64,000 nt of DNA from Pseudomonas serboccidentalis (GCF_028830055.1 NZ_CP101655.1:2877282-2941281), one strand, 5' to 3'. Shown: positions 32,802 to 43,518, counted from the stretch's first letter. A program made the numbers and translations. Notes: generated from the letters alone by a model not told the origin.

Positions 32802-34130
32802 TCAGCGCAACAAGCCGCTGCCGTAACCCTTCAGGTTGGCTTTCTTCATCAGGGATTCGTACTGGTGCGAAACGAGGTGCGATTGTACTTGGGACATGAA
32901 GTCCATCACAACCACGACCACGATCAGCAACGAGGTCCCGCCAAGGTAGAACGGAACGTTTGCTGCAACCACCAGGAACTGGGGCAACAGGCACACGGCC
33001 GTCATGTAAAGAGCACCGAACATGGTCAAGCGAGTCAGAACGCCATCAATATAGCGCGCAGACTGCTCACCTGGACGGATGCCCGGAATAAAGGCACCGG
33101 ACTTCTTCAGGTTTTCCGCTACGTCTTTCGGATTGAACATCAACGCCGTATAGAAGAAGCAGAAGAAAATAATCCCTGCACTAAACAGCAGAATATTCAA
33201 CGGCTGACCAGGAGCGATCGACTGCGAGATGTCCTGCAACCAGCCCATACCTTCAGACTGACCAAACCAGGCACCCAACGAAGCCGGGAACAGCAAAATG
33301 CTGCTCGCGAAAATAGCCGGAATAACACCGGCCATGTTCACCTTCAGCGGCAAGTGGCTTGTCTGCGCAGCAAAAACCTTACGGCCCTGCTGACGCTTGG
33401 CGTAGTGAACAGCAATACGACGCTGACCACGCTCAATGAACACCACGAAACCGATAATCGCTACTGCCAGCAAACCGATGGCAACCAAGGCGAAGATATT
33501 GATATCGCCCTGACGCGCAGACTCGAAAGACTGCCCGATTGCTCTCGGAAGACCGGCGACGATACCCGAAAAAATCAACATCGAGATACCGTTGCCTACA
33601 CCACGCTCAGTAATCTGCTCACCCAGCCACATCATGAACATCGCACCAGCCACAAATGTGGATACCGCGACGAAATGGAAGCCAAAGTCACCAGTGAACG
33701 CAACGCCCTGCCCCGCCAGGCCAATGGACATGCCAATAGCCTGAACGAGAGCGAGGACGACGGTGCCGTAGCGGGTGTACTGGCTGATCTTGCGACGGCC
33801 AGCTTCACCTTCCTTCTTCAACTGCTCCAGCTGCGGGCTGACGGCGGTCATCAGTTGCATGATGATCGATGCCGAAATGTACGGCATGATCCCCAGTGCA
33901 AAGATGCTCATCCGTTCCAGCGCGCCGCCGGAGAACATGTTGAACAAGCTAAGAATGGTCCCCTCATTCTGTCGAAACAGGTCTGCGAGTCGGTCCGGGT
34001 TGATACCTGGAACCGGGATGTGTGCGCCTATTCGGTAGACGATAATCGCCAGGAACAGAAAACGCAGACGAGCCCAAAGTTCAGACATACCGCCTTTGCC
34101 GAGCGCAGAGAGAGCACCTTGCTTAGCCAT
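32802..34130 (-). CDS. secY: Protein translocase subunit SecY
   Basis: A 442-residue, ten-helix inner-membrane protein forming the Sec channel with SecE and SecG. Family motifs include the N-terminal [21 protein letters not shown], the plug/TM2 region with [18 protein letters not shown], and cytosolic loop C5 with the conserved Arg ([16 protein letters not shown]). Its start directly abuts the rplO stop (no gap), so translation is coupled. SecE is encoded about 26 kb away at 59532. Confidence 0.98.
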   Translation of the reverse strand: MAKQGALSALGKGGMSELWARLRFLFLAIIVYRIGAHIPVPGINPDRLADLFRQNEGTILSLFNMFSGGALERMSIFALGIMPYISASIIMQLMTAVSPQLEQLKKEGEAGRRKISQYTRYGTVVLALVQAIGMSIGLAGQGVAFTGDFGFHFVAVSTFVAGAMFMMWLGEQITERGVGNGISMLIFSGIVAGLPRAIGQSFESARQGDINIFALVAIGLLAVAIIGFVVFIERGQRRIAVHYAKRQQGRKVFAAQTSHLPLKVNMAGVIPAIFASSILLFPASLGAWFGQSEGMGWLQDISQSIAPGQPLNILLFSAGIIFFCFFYTALMFNPKDVAENLKKSGAFIPGIRPGEQSARYIDGVLTRLTMFGALYMTAVCLLPQFLVVAANVPFYLGGTSLLIVVVVVMDFMSQVQSHLVSHQYESLMKKANLKGYGSGLLR

Positions 34131-34568
34131 TTATTCCTCGAACTTGCCGCCAGCTGCTTCGATAGCCGCACGCGCACCTTTGGTGGCGCCGATTCCCTTG
34201 CCGATAGTGACAGCGCGAGCCACTTCACCGGACAGCATGATTTTCACACGCTGTACGTTGACGTTGATCACGTTGGCATCTTTCAGGGACTGCACGGTGA
34301 CGATGTCGCCTTCCACTTTAGCCAGCTCGGACAGACGCACTTCTGCGCGATCCATGGCTTTCAGGGAAACGAAACCGAACTTCGGCAGGCGACGATGCAG
34401 CGGCTGTTGACCGCCTTCAAAGCCTGGAGCAATGGTGCCACCGGAACGGGAGGTTTGACCTTTGTGACCACGGCCACCAGTCTTACCCAAACCGCTACCG
34501 ATACCACGGCCCGGACGATGCTTTTCGCGACGGGAACCCGGCGCTGGACTCAGATCATTGAGTTTCAT
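34131..34568 (-). CDS. rplO: 50S ribosomal protein L15
   Basis: A 145-residue L15 with the Gly-rich N-terminal extension [19 protein letters not shown] that threads into 23S rRNA, and a globular C-terminus ending [13 protein letters not shown] late assembly protein of the large subunit. It lies three bases after rpmD and touches secY. Confidence 0.98.
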   Translation of the reverse strand: MKLNDLSPAPGSRREKHRPGRGIGSGLGKTGGRGHKGQTSRSGGTIAPGFEGGQQPLHRRLPKFGFVSLKAMDRAEVRLSELAKVEGDIVTVQSLKDANVINVNVQRVKIMLSGEVARAVTIGKGIGATKGARAAIEAAGGKFEE

Positions 34569-34571
34569 CGA

Positions 34572-34748
34572 TTAACCCTCGACACGCAGCATGTAGTAAG
34601 CCTTGTTGATCATCCCGCGATTCTCGGGAGTATCCTGGACTTCTACAGTGTGACCGATGCGACGCAGACCCAGACCCTTAACGCACAGTTTGTGGTTAGG
34701 GATGCGGCCGGTCATGCTTTTGATCAGCGTAACTTTAACGGTAGCCAT
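34572..34748 (-). CDS. rpmD: 50S ribosomal protein L30
   Basis: A 58-residue L30, beginning [20 protein letters not shown] and ending [12 protein letters not shown]. The usual length is 58-60. It has two bases of spacing from rpsE upstream and three to rplO downstream, in the conserved spc order rpsE-rpmD-rplO. Confidence 0.97.
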
Positions 34749-34750
34749 GA

Positions 34751-35251
34751 TCAGAAGATCTCCTTGACAGTCAGGCCACGCTTGGCAGCAATGGACTCAG
34801 GAGATTGCATGGCTTTCAGACCCTTGAAAGTGGCGTGAACCACGTTTACAGGGTTAGTCGAGCCGTAGCACTTGGCCAGAACGTTCTGAACGCCAGCAAC
34901 TTCGAGGACAGCACGCATAGCGCCGCCAGCGATGATACCGGTACCTTCAGAAGCAGGCTGCATGTACACCTTCGAAGCGCCGTGAGCGGACTTCATTGCG
35001 TACTGCAGGGTGGTGCCGTTCAGGTCAACTTGAATCATGTTGCGGCGAGCAGCTTCCATTGCCTTCTGGATCGCAGCAGGCACTTCACGCGACTTGCCAC
35101 GGCCGAAGCCAACACGCCCTTTACCATCACCAACCACGGTCAACGCGGTGAAAGTGAAGATACGGCCGCCTTTAACGGTTTTGGCTACGCGGTTAACTTG
35201 AACCAGCTTCTCAATGTAGCCTTCGTCGCGCTTTTGGTCGTTATTTGACAT
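34751..35251 (-). CDS. rpsE: 30S ribosomal protein S5
   Basis: A 166-residue S5 with the double-stranded-RNA-binding-like N-terminal domain ([38 protein letters not shown]) and a C-terminal domain ending [12 protein letters not shown]. With S4 and S12 it controls decoding accuracy. The loop around VKGGRI, where spectinomycin-resistance changes map in E. coli, is of the standard form. It lies three bases after rplR. Confidence 0.98.
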
Positions 35252-35254
35252 AAC

Positions 35255-35605
35255 TTAGAACTCCAGCCCAGCTTCACGAGCAGCATCAGCCAGCGCTTTA
35301 ACGCGGCCATGGTACTTGAAGCCAGAGCGGTCGAAAGCCACTTGCGAGACGCCAGCGGCCTTAGCACGCGTAGCGACCAGCTGGCCAACCTTTGTGGCCG
35401 CGTCGATGTTGCCAGTGGCGCCATCACGCAGTTCTTTATCCAAAGTCGAGGCGCTTGCCAGGACTTTGTTGCCGTCGGCCGAGATGACCTGGGCGTAGAT
35501 GTGCTGCGACGAGCGGAACACGCAGAGACGCACGACTTCGAGTTCGTGCATTTTCAGGCGTGCTTTGCGAGCGCGACGCAGTCGAGTAACTTTTTTGTCG
35601 GTCAT
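35255..35605 (-). CDS. rplR: 50S ribosomal protein L18
   Basis: A 116-residue L18 that carries 5S rRNA into the central protuberance with L5 and L25. The basic N-terminus [20 protein letters not shown] and the [26 protein letters not shown] end are characteristic. It lies ten bases after rplF. Confidence 0.98.
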   Translation of the reverse strand: MTDKKVTRLRRARKARLKMHELEVVRLCVFRSSQHIYAQVISADGNKVLASASTLDKELRDGATGNIDAATKVGQLVATRAKAAGVSQVAFDRSGFKYHGRVKALADAAREAGLEF

Positions 35606-35615
35606 TTGCTATGCC

Positions 35616-36149
35616 CTACTTCTTCTTGGCTTCTTTACGACGGACGACTTCGTCCGCGTAGCGCACACCTTTGCCTTTGTACGGCTCTGGTGGACGGAAG
35701 TCGCGGATCTCAGCGGCCACTTGACCTACCAGCTGTTTATCGATGCCCTTGATCAGGATATCGGTCTGGCTAGGAGTCTCAGCGGTGATGCCTTGCGGCA
35801 GTTCGTAATCCACTGGGTGCGAGAAGCCAAGAGCCAGGTTCAGCACCTGACCTTTTGCTTGCGCCTTGTAACCAACACCGACCAGCTGGAGCTTGCGCTC
35901 GAAGCCTTGGCTTACGCCCTGGACCATGTTGTTTACCAACGCACGCGTGGTACCGGCCATTGCGCGAGTTTGTTGATCGCCATTGCGAGCAGCGAAACGC
36001 AGCTCACCAGCTTCTTCAACGATCTCAACGGACGAATGGATGTTCAGTTCAAGAGTACCCTTGGCACCCTTCACCGAAAGCTGTTGGCCTGCGAATTTGA
36101 CTTCGACACCGGCTGGCAGCTTAACGGGGTTCTTAGCGACGCGAGACAT
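35616..36149 (-). CDS. rplF: 50S ribosomal protein L6
   Basis: A 177-residue L6 with two similar alpha/beta domains. The C-terminal RNA-binding end [20 protein letters not shown] is diagnostic. It binds near the sarcin-ricin loop, the factor-binding site. It lies 12 bases after rpsH. Confidence 0.98.
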   Translation of the reverse strand: MSRVAKNPVKLPAGVEVKFAGQQLSVKGAKGTLELNIHSSVEIVEEAGELRFAARNGDQQTRAMAGTTRALVNNMVQGVSQGFERKLQLVGVGYKAQAKGQVLNLALGFSHPVDYELPQGITAETPSQTDILIKGIDKQLVGQVAAEIRDFRPPEPYKGKGVRYADEVVRRKEAKKK

Positions 36150-36161
36150 GCTTATCCCCCC

Positions 36162-36554
36162 TTAGAACACAGTGCAAAGAACTTCGCCGCCGACACCGGC
36201 AGCGCGCGCAGCACGATCCGTCATCACACCTTTGTTGGTGGAGACGATAGACACGCCGAGACCGCCACGAACTTTCGGCAGATCTTCAACGGACTTGTAC
36301 TGACGCAGGCCTGGACGACTAACGCGCTTCACTTCCTCGATGACCGGACGGCCTTCGAAGTACTTCAGCGAGATGGACAACGACGGCTTAGCGTCGGTGG
36401 TGATCTGAAAATCCGCGATGTAACCTTCGTCCTTCAGGACTTTTGCTACAGCCACCTTCAGCGTGGAAGACGGCATGCTTACGACAGACTTTTCAGCCAT
36501 CTGGGCATTACGGATTCGAGTTAGCATGTCCGCTAACGGGTCCTGCATACTCAT
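36162..36554 (-). CDS. rpsH: 30S ribosomal protein S8
   Basis: A 130-residue S8 ([19 protein letters not shown]-terminal [21 protein letters not shown]). It binds helix 21 of 16S rRNA and in E. coli also represses the spc mRNA. Unusually for this operon, 209 bases separate it from rpsN; this gap holds a strong promoter and leader hairpins, so rpsH onward can be made independently of the upstream genes. Confidence 0.98.
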   Translation of the reverse strand: MSMQDPLADMLTRIRNAQMAEKSVVSMPSSTLKVAVAKVLKDEGYIADFQITTDAKPSLSISLKYFEGRPVIEEVKRVSRPGLRQYKSVEDLPKVRGGLGVSIVSTNKGVMTDRAARAAGVGGEVLCTVF

Positions 36555-36574
36555 GGGCTAGACGCTCCTAATAC

Positions 36575-36596
36575 AGAAAAATTAGCCTTGCGGCTA
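36575..36596 (-). promoter_or_regulatory. GCAA-loop hairpin in the rpsH leader
   Basis: On the minus strand TAGCC-GCAA-GGCTA (36596-36583) is followed by ATTTTTC and lies 28 bases before the rpsH ATG. The GNRA tetraloop and T run suggest either a small attenuator or a protein-binding leader element. The stem is only 5 bp, so the call is tentative. Confidence 0.4.
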
Positions 36597-36652
36597 CTAC
36601 TTGTCGCCGAGAAACTCCGGGCATGAAAAACACGGGCTCAGGCGAGCCGGTC

Positions 36653-36701
36653 ATTCTAGACACACCCCAGAAATGAATCAAGCCCCAAAAGGGGCTTGAT
36701 T
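36653..36701 (-). promoter_or_regulatory. Internal promoter of the spc operon with overlapping hairpin
   Basis: On the minus strand TTGATT (36681-36676), a 17-base spacer and TAGAAT (36658-36653) form a strong sigma-70 promoter. The -35 is the distal end of an 11-bp hairpin, AATCAAGCCCC/GGGGCTTGATT (36676-36686 with 36691-36701), with a 4-base loop. It drives rpsH and downstream genes with a leader of about 90 bases. Confidence 0.82.
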
Positions 36702-36763
36702 TAGATTCAAGGCCACCGATGGTCAGGTTCTTGCAAACCTGAGCATCAAGGCTTTGACAGCGA

Positions 36764-37069
36764 TTACCAGCTGGCTTTAACCAGACCTGGAACGTCACCA
36801 CGCATTGCCGCTTCACGCAGTTTGTTACGGCCAAGGCCGAACTTGCGGTAAACGCCGTGCGGACGACCAGTCAGGCGGCAACGGTTACGCATGCGCGAAG
36901 CGCTTGCGTCACGTGGTTGCTTCTGCAGAGCTACGGTAGCTTCCCAACGCGCTTCTGGACTTGCGTTCAGATCAACGATGATAGCTTTCAGCGCTGCACG
37001 CTTGGTGGCGTACTTGGCAACAGTGAGCTGACGCTTCAGCTCACGGTTTTTCATGCTCTTCTTGGCCAT
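36764..37069 (-). CDS. rpsN: 30S ribosomal protein S14 (zinc-free form)
   Basis: A 101-residue S14 of the long, C- type: it lacks the CxxC pairs of short zinc-binding S14. The start [20 protein letters not shown] at 37069 is family-typical; a longer reading to 37135 adds unrelated residues. The C-terminal [22 protein letters not shown] is conserved. It sits in the small-subunit head. It lies 13 bases after rplE, then a 209-base gap follows. Confidence 0.97.
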
Positions 37070-37082
37070 TTTCCTACTCCAA

Positions 37083-37622
37083 TCAGTTGCGGAACGGGAA
37101 TTTGAAAGCACGCAGCAGAGCGCGGCCTTCGTCATCGTTCTTGGCAGTGGTGGTCAGGGTAATGTCCAGACCGCGGAGAGCATCGATCTTGTCGTAGTCG
37201 ATTTCCGGGAAAATGATCTGCTCTTTCACGCCCATGCTGTAGTTACCACGACCATCGAAGGACTTGGCATTCAGGCCGCGGAAGTCGCGAACCCGAGGCA
37301 GGGAGATCGACAGCAGACGATCCAGGAACTCGTACATACGCTCACGGCGCAGAGTCACTTTGACGCCGATCGGCCATCCTTCACGGACTTTAAAGCCAGC
37401 GATGGATTTACGAGCGTAGGTCACAACGACTTTTTGGCCGGTGATCTTTTCCAGGTCAGCAACAGCGTGCTCGATGACTTTTTTGTCGCCGATCGCTTCG
37501 CCCAGACCCATGTTCAGGGTGATTTTGGTAACGCGCGGAACTTCCATCACGTTCGAAAGCTTAAGTTCTTCCTTAAGTTTCGGAGCGATTTCCTTCCGGT
37601 AAATCTCTTTTAGTCGTGCCAT
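37083..37622 (-). CDS. rplE: 50S ribosomal protein L5
   Basis: A 179-residue L5 that binds 5S rRNA and the P-site tRNA elbow and forms bridge B1b with S13. Recognised from [38 protein letters not shown] and the C-terminal [23 protein letters not shown] segment (split here for length). It lies 20 bases after rplX. Confidence 0.97.
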
Positions 37623-37642
37623 GGTCTTCTACCTAGCAGTGT

Positions 37643-37957
37643 TCAAGCATCAACCGCTTTTTGGGTCGACTTGAAGACACGAATTTTCTTACCGTCTTCT
37701 ACTTTGAAACCAACGCGGTCAGCCTTGTTGGTTTCGCCATTGAAGATGGCGACGTTGGAAGCGTGCAATGGCGCTTCTTTCTCGACGATACCGCCCTGTA
37801 CGCCCGACATCGGGTTAGGCTTGGTATGACGCTTGACCAGGTTCAGACCACCAACAACCAGACGGTTGTCAGCAAGAACCTTCAGCACCTTACCGCGCTT
37901 ACCTTTGTCTTTGCCGGCGATCACGATGATCTCGTCGTCACGACGAATCTTTTGCAT
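37643..37957 (-). CDS. rplX: 50S ribosomal protein L24
   Basis: A 104-residue L24, an early assembly initiator of the large subunit. The KOW motif is near the N-terminus ([20 protein letters not shown]), followed by [20 protein letters not shown]. It lies 11 bases after rplN. Confidence 0.98.
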   Translation of the reverse strand: MQKIRRDDEIIVIAGKDKGKRGKVLKVLADNRLVVGGLNLVKRHTKPNPMSGVQGGIVEKEAPLHASNVAIFNGETNKADRVGFKVEDGKKIRVFKSTQKAVDA

Positions 37958-37968
37958 GTCGGATCTCC

Positions 37969-38337
37969 TTACAGCACTTCTGGGGCGAGCGAGACGATCT
38001 TCATGAACTTCTCAGTACGAAGTTCACGGGTCACTGGCCCAAAGATACGGGTGCCGATCGGCTCTTGCTTGTTGTTCAGAAGAACAGCAGCGTTGCCATC
38101 AAAGCGGATAATGGAGCCATCAGCACGACGTACGCCGTGACGAGTGCGGACTACAACAGCAGTCATCACTTGGCCTTTTTTCACTTTACCGCGAGGAATT
38201 GCTTCCTTCACGGTAACTTTGATGATGTCACCGATACCAGCGTAACGACGATGGGAGCCACCCAGCACCTTGATGCACATAACACGGCGAGCGCCGCTGT
38301 TATCGGCCACATCGAGCATGGATTGAGTCTGAATCAT
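37969..38337 (-). CDS. rplN: 50S ribosomal protein L14
   Basis: A 122-residue L14 beginning [20 protein letters not shown]. It binds 23S rRNA and contacts 16S rRNA in bridges B5 and B8. It is the first gene of spc in E. coli, but here only 23 bases separate it from rpsQ and no promoter is visible, so the S10 and spc clusters appear continuous. Confidence 0.98.
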   Translation of the reverse strand: MIQTQSMLDVADNSGARRVMCIKVLGGSHRRYAGIGDIIKVTVKEAIPRGKVKKGQVMTAVVVRTRHGVRRADGSIIRFDGNAAVLLNNKQEPIGTRIFGPVTRELRTEKFMKIVSLAPEVL

Positions 38338-38360
38338 ATAATTTCTCCGACCCCTAGCCC

Positions 38361-38627
38361 TTAGACTTCCACAGCGCGTTCGAGAACATCAACCAGCGCC
38401 CAAGACTTGGTCTTGGCCATCGGACGAGTTTCACGAATAGTGACTTTGTCGCCGATGTGGCACTGATTGGTTTCGTCGTGCGCGTGCAGCTTAGTCGAAC
38501 GCTTAACGTATTTACCGTAGATCGGGTGCTTAACGCGACGCTCGATCAGAACGGTGATGGTTTTGTCCATCTTGTCGCTGACAACACGGCCAGTCAGCGT
38601 ACGGACAGTTTTTTCGGCTTCAGCCAT
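38361..38627 (-). CDS. rpsQ: 30S ribosomal protein S17
   Basis: An 88-residue S17 ([20 protein letters not shown]), an OB-fold primary binder of 16S rRNA. The ATG at 38627 is chosen over one two codons earlier because it matches the family start. It lies two bases after rpmC, so it is translationally coupled. Confidence 0.97.
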   Translation of the reverse strand: MAEAEKTVRTLTGRVVSDKMDKTITVLIERRVKHPIYGKYVKRSTKLHAHDETNQCHIGDKVTIRETRPMAKTKSWALVDVLERAVEV

Positions 38628-38629
38628 GA

Positions 38630-38821
38630 TCACTTACCTGCCTGCTGGTTGAGCACAGTCTTCACGCGAGCGATGTCACGCTTAACTTGCGAGAGCAGAT
38701 GAGACTGCCCCAACTGGCCAGTTGCTTTCTGCATACGCAGATTGAACTGGTCGCGCAGCAAGCCGAGCAGTTGCTCGTTCAGCTGCTGTGCGGATTTTTC
38801 ACGAAGTTCATTCGCTTTCAT
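38630..38821 (-). CDS. rpmC: 50S ribosomal protein L29
   Basis: A 63-residue L29 ([20 protein letters not shown]), a two-helix protein at the tunnel exit near L23 that contacts trigger factor and SRP. Its ATG shares one base with the rplP stop (TGATG). A GTG one codon earlier is not preferred. Confidence 0.97.
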
Positions 38822-39234
38822 CACATCACCGTCCGTTTAACAAAGGAGGTGGCGAGCGGCAGCTTTGCAGCAGCCAGGGCGAAAGCCTCACGCGCCAGCT
38901 CTTCAGAAACACCCTCGATTTCATACAGGACTTTACCTGGCTGAATCTGGGCAACCCAGTACTCCACGTTACCCTTACCTTTACCCATACGAACCTCGAG
39001 AGGTTTTTTGGAGATCGGCTTGTCCGGGAATACACGGATCCAGATCTTGCCGCCACGTTTTACGTGACGGGTCAGAGCACGACGCGCTGACTCGATCTGA
39101 CGAGCGGTGAGACGACCACGAGCAACAGACTTCAGCGCGAACTCGCCGAAGCTGACTTTGCTACCGCGCAGCGCCAGACCACGGTTGTGGCCGGTCATCT
39201 GCTTGCGGAACTTCGTACGCTTTGGTTGCAACAT
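38821..39234 (-). CDS. rplP: 50S ribosomal protein L16
   Basis: A 137-residue L16 ([20 protein letters not shown]) at the A-site tRNA elbow. The conserved Arg-rich region [23 protein letters not shown] includes the arginine hydroxylated by YcfD in E. coli. It overlaps rpmC by one base and lies 12 bases after rpsC. Confidence 0.98.
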
Positions 39235-39246
39235 TTGGCGTACCCC

Positions 39247-39933
39247 TTACTTAGCAGCTTTTTTACGAGGCGCTGGTGCTTGTGGCTTCAGCTCTTCTTG
39301 GCGACCACCAATTACTTCGCCTTTGAAGATCCAAACCTTTACACCGATCACACCGTAGGTGGTGTGAGCTTCGTAGTTGGCATAGTCGATGTCGGCACGC
39401 AGGGTGTGCAGTGGCACACGACCTTCGCGATACCATTCAGTACGTGCGATTTCAGCACCGCCGAGACGACCGCTCACTTGGATTTTGATGCCTTTGGCAC
39501 CAATGCGCATGGCGTTCTGTACTGCGCGCTTCATAGCGCGACGGAACATTACACGACGCTCCAGCTGCTGAGCTACGCTCTGCGCAACCAGCATACCGTC
39601 GAGCTCCGGCTTGCGGATCTCTTCGATATTGATGTGCACAGGCACACCCATTTGCTTGGTCAGGTCCTGACGCAGTTTCTCAACATCTTCACCTTTCTTC
39701 CCGATAACGATACCTGGACGAGCGGTGTGGATGGTGATGCGTGCAGTTTGGGCCGGACGATGGATATCGATACGGCTTACGGACGCGCTTTTTAGTTTGT
39801 CTTGGAGATACTCACGCACTTTCAGATCTGCGAACAAGTAGTCCGCATAAGTCCGACCGTCTGCGTACCAGACGGAGGTGTGCTCCTTGACGATTCCCAG
39901 GCGAATGCCAATGGGATGTACTTTCTGACCCAT
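39247..39933 (-). CDS. rpsC: 30S ribosomal protein S3
   Basis: A 228-residue S3 with the KH domain ([21 protein letters not shown], GxxG loop) and a C-terminal basic tail. It lines the mRNA entry tunnel and has helicase-like action with S4 and S5. The start [18 protein letters not shown] at 39933 is the family start; the extra 28 residues of a longer reading come from rplV sequence. It lies 13 bases after rplV. Confidence 0.98.
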
Positions 39934-39946
39934 CTCTTCGACTCCG

Positions 39947-40279
39947 TTACTTGTCAGCAACCTTGACAGTGATATGGCAAGACCGCTTGACGATGCGATC
40001 AGCACGGCCTTTGGCACGTGGCATGATGCGCTTCAGCGAACGCCCTTCGTTGACGAAAACGGTGCTGACCTTCAGGTCATCAACGTCTGCGCCTTCGTTA
40101 TGCTCGGCGTTGGCTACGGCCGACTCCAGCACTTTCTTCATGATCTCGGCGGCTTTCTTACTGCTGAAAGCCAACAGGTTGAGCGCTTCGCCCACCTTCT
40201 TCCCGCGGATCTGGTCGGCGACCAAGCGGGCTTTCTGGGCGGAGATTCGAGCGCCCGACAACTTAGCGGCTACTTCCAT
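39947..40279 (-). CDS. rplV: 50S ribosomal protein L22
   Basis: A 110-residue L22 with a globular part and the beta-hairpin that reaches into the exit tunnel ([20 protein letters not shown]). The hairpin has no insertion of the macrolide-resistance kind. It lies 11 bases after rpsS. Confidence 0.98.
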
Positions 40280-40290
40280 TTCCTTACCCC

Positions 40291-40566
40291 TTAACGCTTG
40301 GCTTTCTTGTCAGCCACGTGCCCACGATAAGTGCGGGTACCGGCGAACTCGCCCAGTTTATGGCCAACCATGTCTTCGTTCACGAGAACTGGGACGTGCT
40401 GACGGCCGTTGTGTACTGCGATGGTCAGACCGACCATTTGTGGCAGGATCATCGAACGACGCGACCAAGTCTTAATTGGTTTGCGATCGTTCTTTTCCGC
40501 CGCCACTTCGATCTTCTTCAGTAGGTGAAGATCAATAAAAGGACCTTTTTTCAGAGAACGTGGCAC
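40291..40566 (-). CDS. rpsS: 30S ribosomal protein S19
   Basis: A 91-residue S19 ([21 protein letters not shown]-terminal [18 protein letters not shown]) of the small-subunit head, contacting A- and P-site tRNA and S13. It lies 16 bases after rplB. Confidence 0.98.
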
Positions 40567-40582
40567 TGTCGTATCCCTCTAT

Positions 40583-41407
40583 TTACTTGCGACGACGGAC
40601 GATCATTTTGTCGGTACGCTTATTACCACGAGTCTTCGCGCCCTTAGTCGGGAAGCCCCATGGCGATACCGGATGACGACCACCAGAGGTACGACCTTCA
40701 CCACCACCATGTGGGTGGTCAACCGGGTTCATGGCAACACCACGAACGGTTGGGCGAACGCCACGCCAGCGTTTGGCACCAGCTTTACCCAGCGAACGCA
40801 GGCTGTGCTCGGAGTTCGAGACTTCGCCCAGGGTCGCACGGCATTCAGCCAGGACTTTACGCATTTCACCGGAACGCAGACGCAGGGTAACGTACACGCC
40901 TTCACGAGCGATCAACTGAGCCGAAGCACCAGCGGAACGAGCGATCTGTGCGCCTTTACCTGGCTTCAATTCGATGCCGTGTACGGTAGAACCGACTGGA
41001 ATGTTGCGCAGTTGCAGAGCGTTGCCTGGCTTGATTGGAGCCAGAGCGCCTGCGATCAGCTGGTCGCCAGCACTCACGCCTTTAGGGGCGATGATGTAGC
41101 GGCGCTCGCCGTCTGCGTAGCAGAGCAGTGCGATGTGAGCAGTACGGTTTGGATCGTATTCGATACGCTCGACAGTGGCGACGATGCCATCTTTGTCGTT
41201 GCGACGGAAATCGACCATACGGTAATGCTGCTTATGACCACCACCGATGTGACGAGTGGTAATACGGCCATTGTTGTTACGACCACCAGTCTTCGATTTC
41301 TTCTCGAGCAGCGGTGCGTGAGGAGCGCCTTTATGCAGCTCCTGGTTGACCACCTTGACCACAAAACGGCGGCCAGGGGAAGTCGGTTTGCATTTAACGA
41401 TTGCCAT
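40583..41407 (-). CDS. rplB: 50S ribosomal protein L2
   Basis: A 274-residue L2, required for subunit association and peptidyl-transferase centre assembly. The conserved C-terminal loop [18 protein letters not shown] with its key His is present, as is the OB/SH3 core. It lies 14 bases after rplW. Confidence 0.99.
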   Translation of the reverse strand: MAIVKCKPTSPGRRFVVKVVNQELHKGAPHAPLLEKKSKTGGRNNNGRITTRHIGGGHKQHYRMVDFRRNDKDGIVATVERIEYDPNRTAHIALLCYADGERRYIIAPKGVSAGDQLIAGALAPIKPGNALQLRNIPVGSTVHGIELKPGKGAQIARSAGASAQLIAREGVYVTLRLRSGEMRKVLAECRATLGEVSNSEHSLRSLGKAGAKRWRGVRPTVRGVAMNPVDHPHGGGEGRTSGGRHPVSPWGFPTKGAKTRGNKRTDKMIVRRRK

Positions 41408-41421
41408 GATGCACCCCTTCC

Positions 41422-41721
41422 TTACTCAGCACTGCTGCTGAAATCGAGATCTTGGCCTGGCTGAAGGGAGATAACTGCCTTCTTCCAGTCATTACGCTTG
41501 CCCAGACCGCGAGCAGTGCGCTTGCTCTTACCCAGAACGTTCAGGGTAGTGACGCGCTCTACTTTCACGCTGAACAGGCTTTCGACGGCCTTCTTGATTT
41601 CCAGCTTGGTTGCATCAGTAGCAACCTTGAAAACGAACTGGCCTTTCTTGTCTGCCAGAACCGTAGCCTTCTCGGAAACGTGCGGGCCAAGCAGAACTTT
41701 AAATACGCGTTCCTGGTTCAT
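41422..41721 (-). CDS. rplW: 50S ribosomal protein L23
   Basis: A 99-residue L23 at the tunnel exit, the docking site for trigger factor and SRP. The start [20 protein letters not shown] overlaps the rplD stop by ATGA. The tunnel-facing loop ([20 protein letters not shown]) is intact. Confidence 0.98.
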
Positions 41722-42320
41722 CCCAGCAGCTCCTCGAATTTCTTCACGGCCGACACGGTGATCAACACCTTGTCGTATGCGATCAGACTAACTGGATCGG
41801 AACCTTGCACGTCACGTACATCTACGTGTGGCAGGTTACGAGCAGCCAGGTACAGGTTCTGATCAACAGCGTCCGACACGATCAGAACGTCGGTCAGGCT
41901 CATGTTGTTCAGTTTGCCCAGCAGATCTTTGGTTTTCGGAGTTTCAACAGCGAAATCCTGAACCACGACCAGACGATCAGTACGCACCAGCTCAGCAAGG
42001 ATGGAACGCATTGCTGCGCGATACATCTTCTTGTTCAGCTTCTGGGAGTGATCCTGTGGACGAGCTGCGAAAGTGGTACCGCCGCCACGCCAGATTGGGC
42101 TACGGATAGTACCGGCACGAGCACGGCCAGTACCTTTCTGACGCCATGGGCGCTTGCCGCCACCACGAACGTCGGAACGGGTCTTTTGCTGCTTGCTACC
42201 TTGACGGCCGCCGGCCATGTAGGCCACGACTGCTTGGTGAACCAGCGTCTCGTTGAACTCGCCGCCAAATGTCAGTTCGGAAACTTCGATCGCTTGAGCG
42301 TCATTTACATTTAATTGCAT
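41718..42320 (-). CDS. rplD: 50S ribosomal protein L4
   Basis: A 200-residue L4 with the long basic tunnel loop ([20 protein letters not shown]). In E. coli L4 also represses the S10 operon. It overlaps rplW by four bases and lies 12 bases after rplC. Confidence 0.98.
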
Positions 42321-42332
42321 GTCAGCTTCCCC

Positions 42333-42968
42333 TTAACCGCGAGCCTTGGCTGCTGGACGTACAACCAGGTTGCCGCCAGTAGCGCCAGGAACAGCGCCCT
42401 TGACCAACAACAGATTGCGTTCAGCGTCCACGCGCACTACTTCCAGGGACTGCACGGTCACGCGCTCAGCGCCCATATGACCGGACATTTTTTTGCCCTT
42501 GAATACACGACCAGGAGTCTGGCACTGGCCGATAGAGCCTGGGACGCGGTGGGATACGGAGTTACCGTGGGTGTTATCTTGCCCGCGGAAATTCCAACGC
42601 TTGATCGTACCCTGGAAGCCTTTACCCTTGGACTGACCGGTTACATCAACCAGTTGACCAGCGGCGAAGATTTCAGCGTTGATCAGATCGCCAGCCTGGT
42701 ACTCGCCTTCTTCAAGACGGAATTCCATGGTAGTGCGACCAGCGGCAACGTTCGCTTTAGCGAAGTGGCCAGCTTGAGCTGCTGTTACACGCGAAGCACG
42801 ACGCTCGCCGACAGTGACCTGCACTGCACGATAGCCATCGGTCTCTTCAGTTTTGAACTGGGTGACGCGATTCGGCTCGATCTCAATGACCGTGACCGGA
42901 ATGGAGACACCTTCTTCGGTGAAAATACGGGTCATACCGCATTTACGACCGACTACACCAATAGTCAT
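42333..42968 (-). CDS. rplC: 50S ribosomal protein L3
   Basis: A 211-residue L3 ([20 protein letters not shown]) that starts large-subunit assembly. The loop near the peptidyl-transferase centre ([20 protein letters not shown]) includes the glutamine methylated in E. coli. The ATG at 42968 is used; a longer reading to 43001 adds 11 residues not in the family. It lies 80 bases after rpsJ. Confidence 0.98.
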   Translation of the reverse strand: MTIGVVGRKCGMTRIFTEEGVSIPVTVIEIEPNRVTQFKTEETDGYRAVQVTVGERRASRVTAAQAGHFAKANVAAGRTTMEFRLEEGEYQAGDLINAEIFAAGQLVDVTGQSKGKGFQGTIKRWNFRGQDNTHGNSVSHRVPGSIGQCQTPGRVFKGKKMSGHMGAERVTVQSLEVVRVDAERNLLLVKGAVPGATGGNLVVRPAAKARG

Positions 42969-43048
42969 GTTGTAAACCTCATGAGTGTACGGGGCTTTCA
43001 CCCGCTATGGCCGCCCATTTCAGAGCGTTACACGACCAAGACCGAGTC

Positions 43049-43360
43049 TTAGCCGAGGCTGATCTGCACTTCCACACCGGCCGCAAGATCAAGCTTCATA
43101 AGAGCATCAACGGTTTTATCCGTTGGCTGGACGATGTCCAGAACGCGCTTATGAGTGCGGATTTCGTACTGGTCACGCGCGTCTTTGTTGACGTGCGGGG
43201 AAACCAGAACGGTGAACCGCTCTTTACGGGTAGGCAGTGGAATTGGACCACGCACTTGAGCACCAGTACGTTTCGCGGTTTCCACGATTTCCTGGGTTGA
43301 TTGGTCGATCAGGCGATGGTCGAAAGCCTTCAACCTGATACGGATTTGCTGATTTTGCAT
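43049..43360 (-). CDS. rpsJ: 30S ribosomal protein S10 (NusE)
   Basis: A 103-residue S10 ([20 protein letters not shown]). Besides its ribosomal role it binds NusB and NusG in antitermination and transcription-translation coupling. First gene of the S10 operon, preceded by its own promoter and a leader of about 55 bases. Confidence 0.99.
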
Positions 43361-43422
43361 TGGATTTCAGACTCCGGCTGCTATTCCCACCGGGCGCAAT
43401 ACGCCCGTTAAAAGGAGGCGCA

Positions 43423-43451
43423 ATTCTATAGACGCCCCAGATAGGTGTCAA
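43423..43451 (-). promoter_or_regulatory. Sigma-70 promoter of the S10 operon
   Basis: On the minus strand a consensus TTGACA (43451-43446), a 17-base spacer and TAGAAT (43428-43423). The leader contains a short CGGGCG/CGCCCG hairpin around 43391-43407, a possible regulatory element. Confidence 0.88.
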
Positions 43452-43457
43452 CCCAAT

Positions 43458-43487
43458 AAAAAAGCCCCCGCTAAGCGGGGGCTTTTT
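43458..43487 (-). terminator. Terminator of the str operon (after tufA)
   Basis: The stem AGCCCCCGCT/AGCGGGGGCT is flanked by A and T runs (43458-43487), 31 bases beyond the tufA stop and directly before the S10 promoter, so str and S10 are separate units. Confidence 0.93.
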
Positions 43488-43518
43488 CAATTCATCAAGC
43501 AGACTCTATAAAAGAGAA

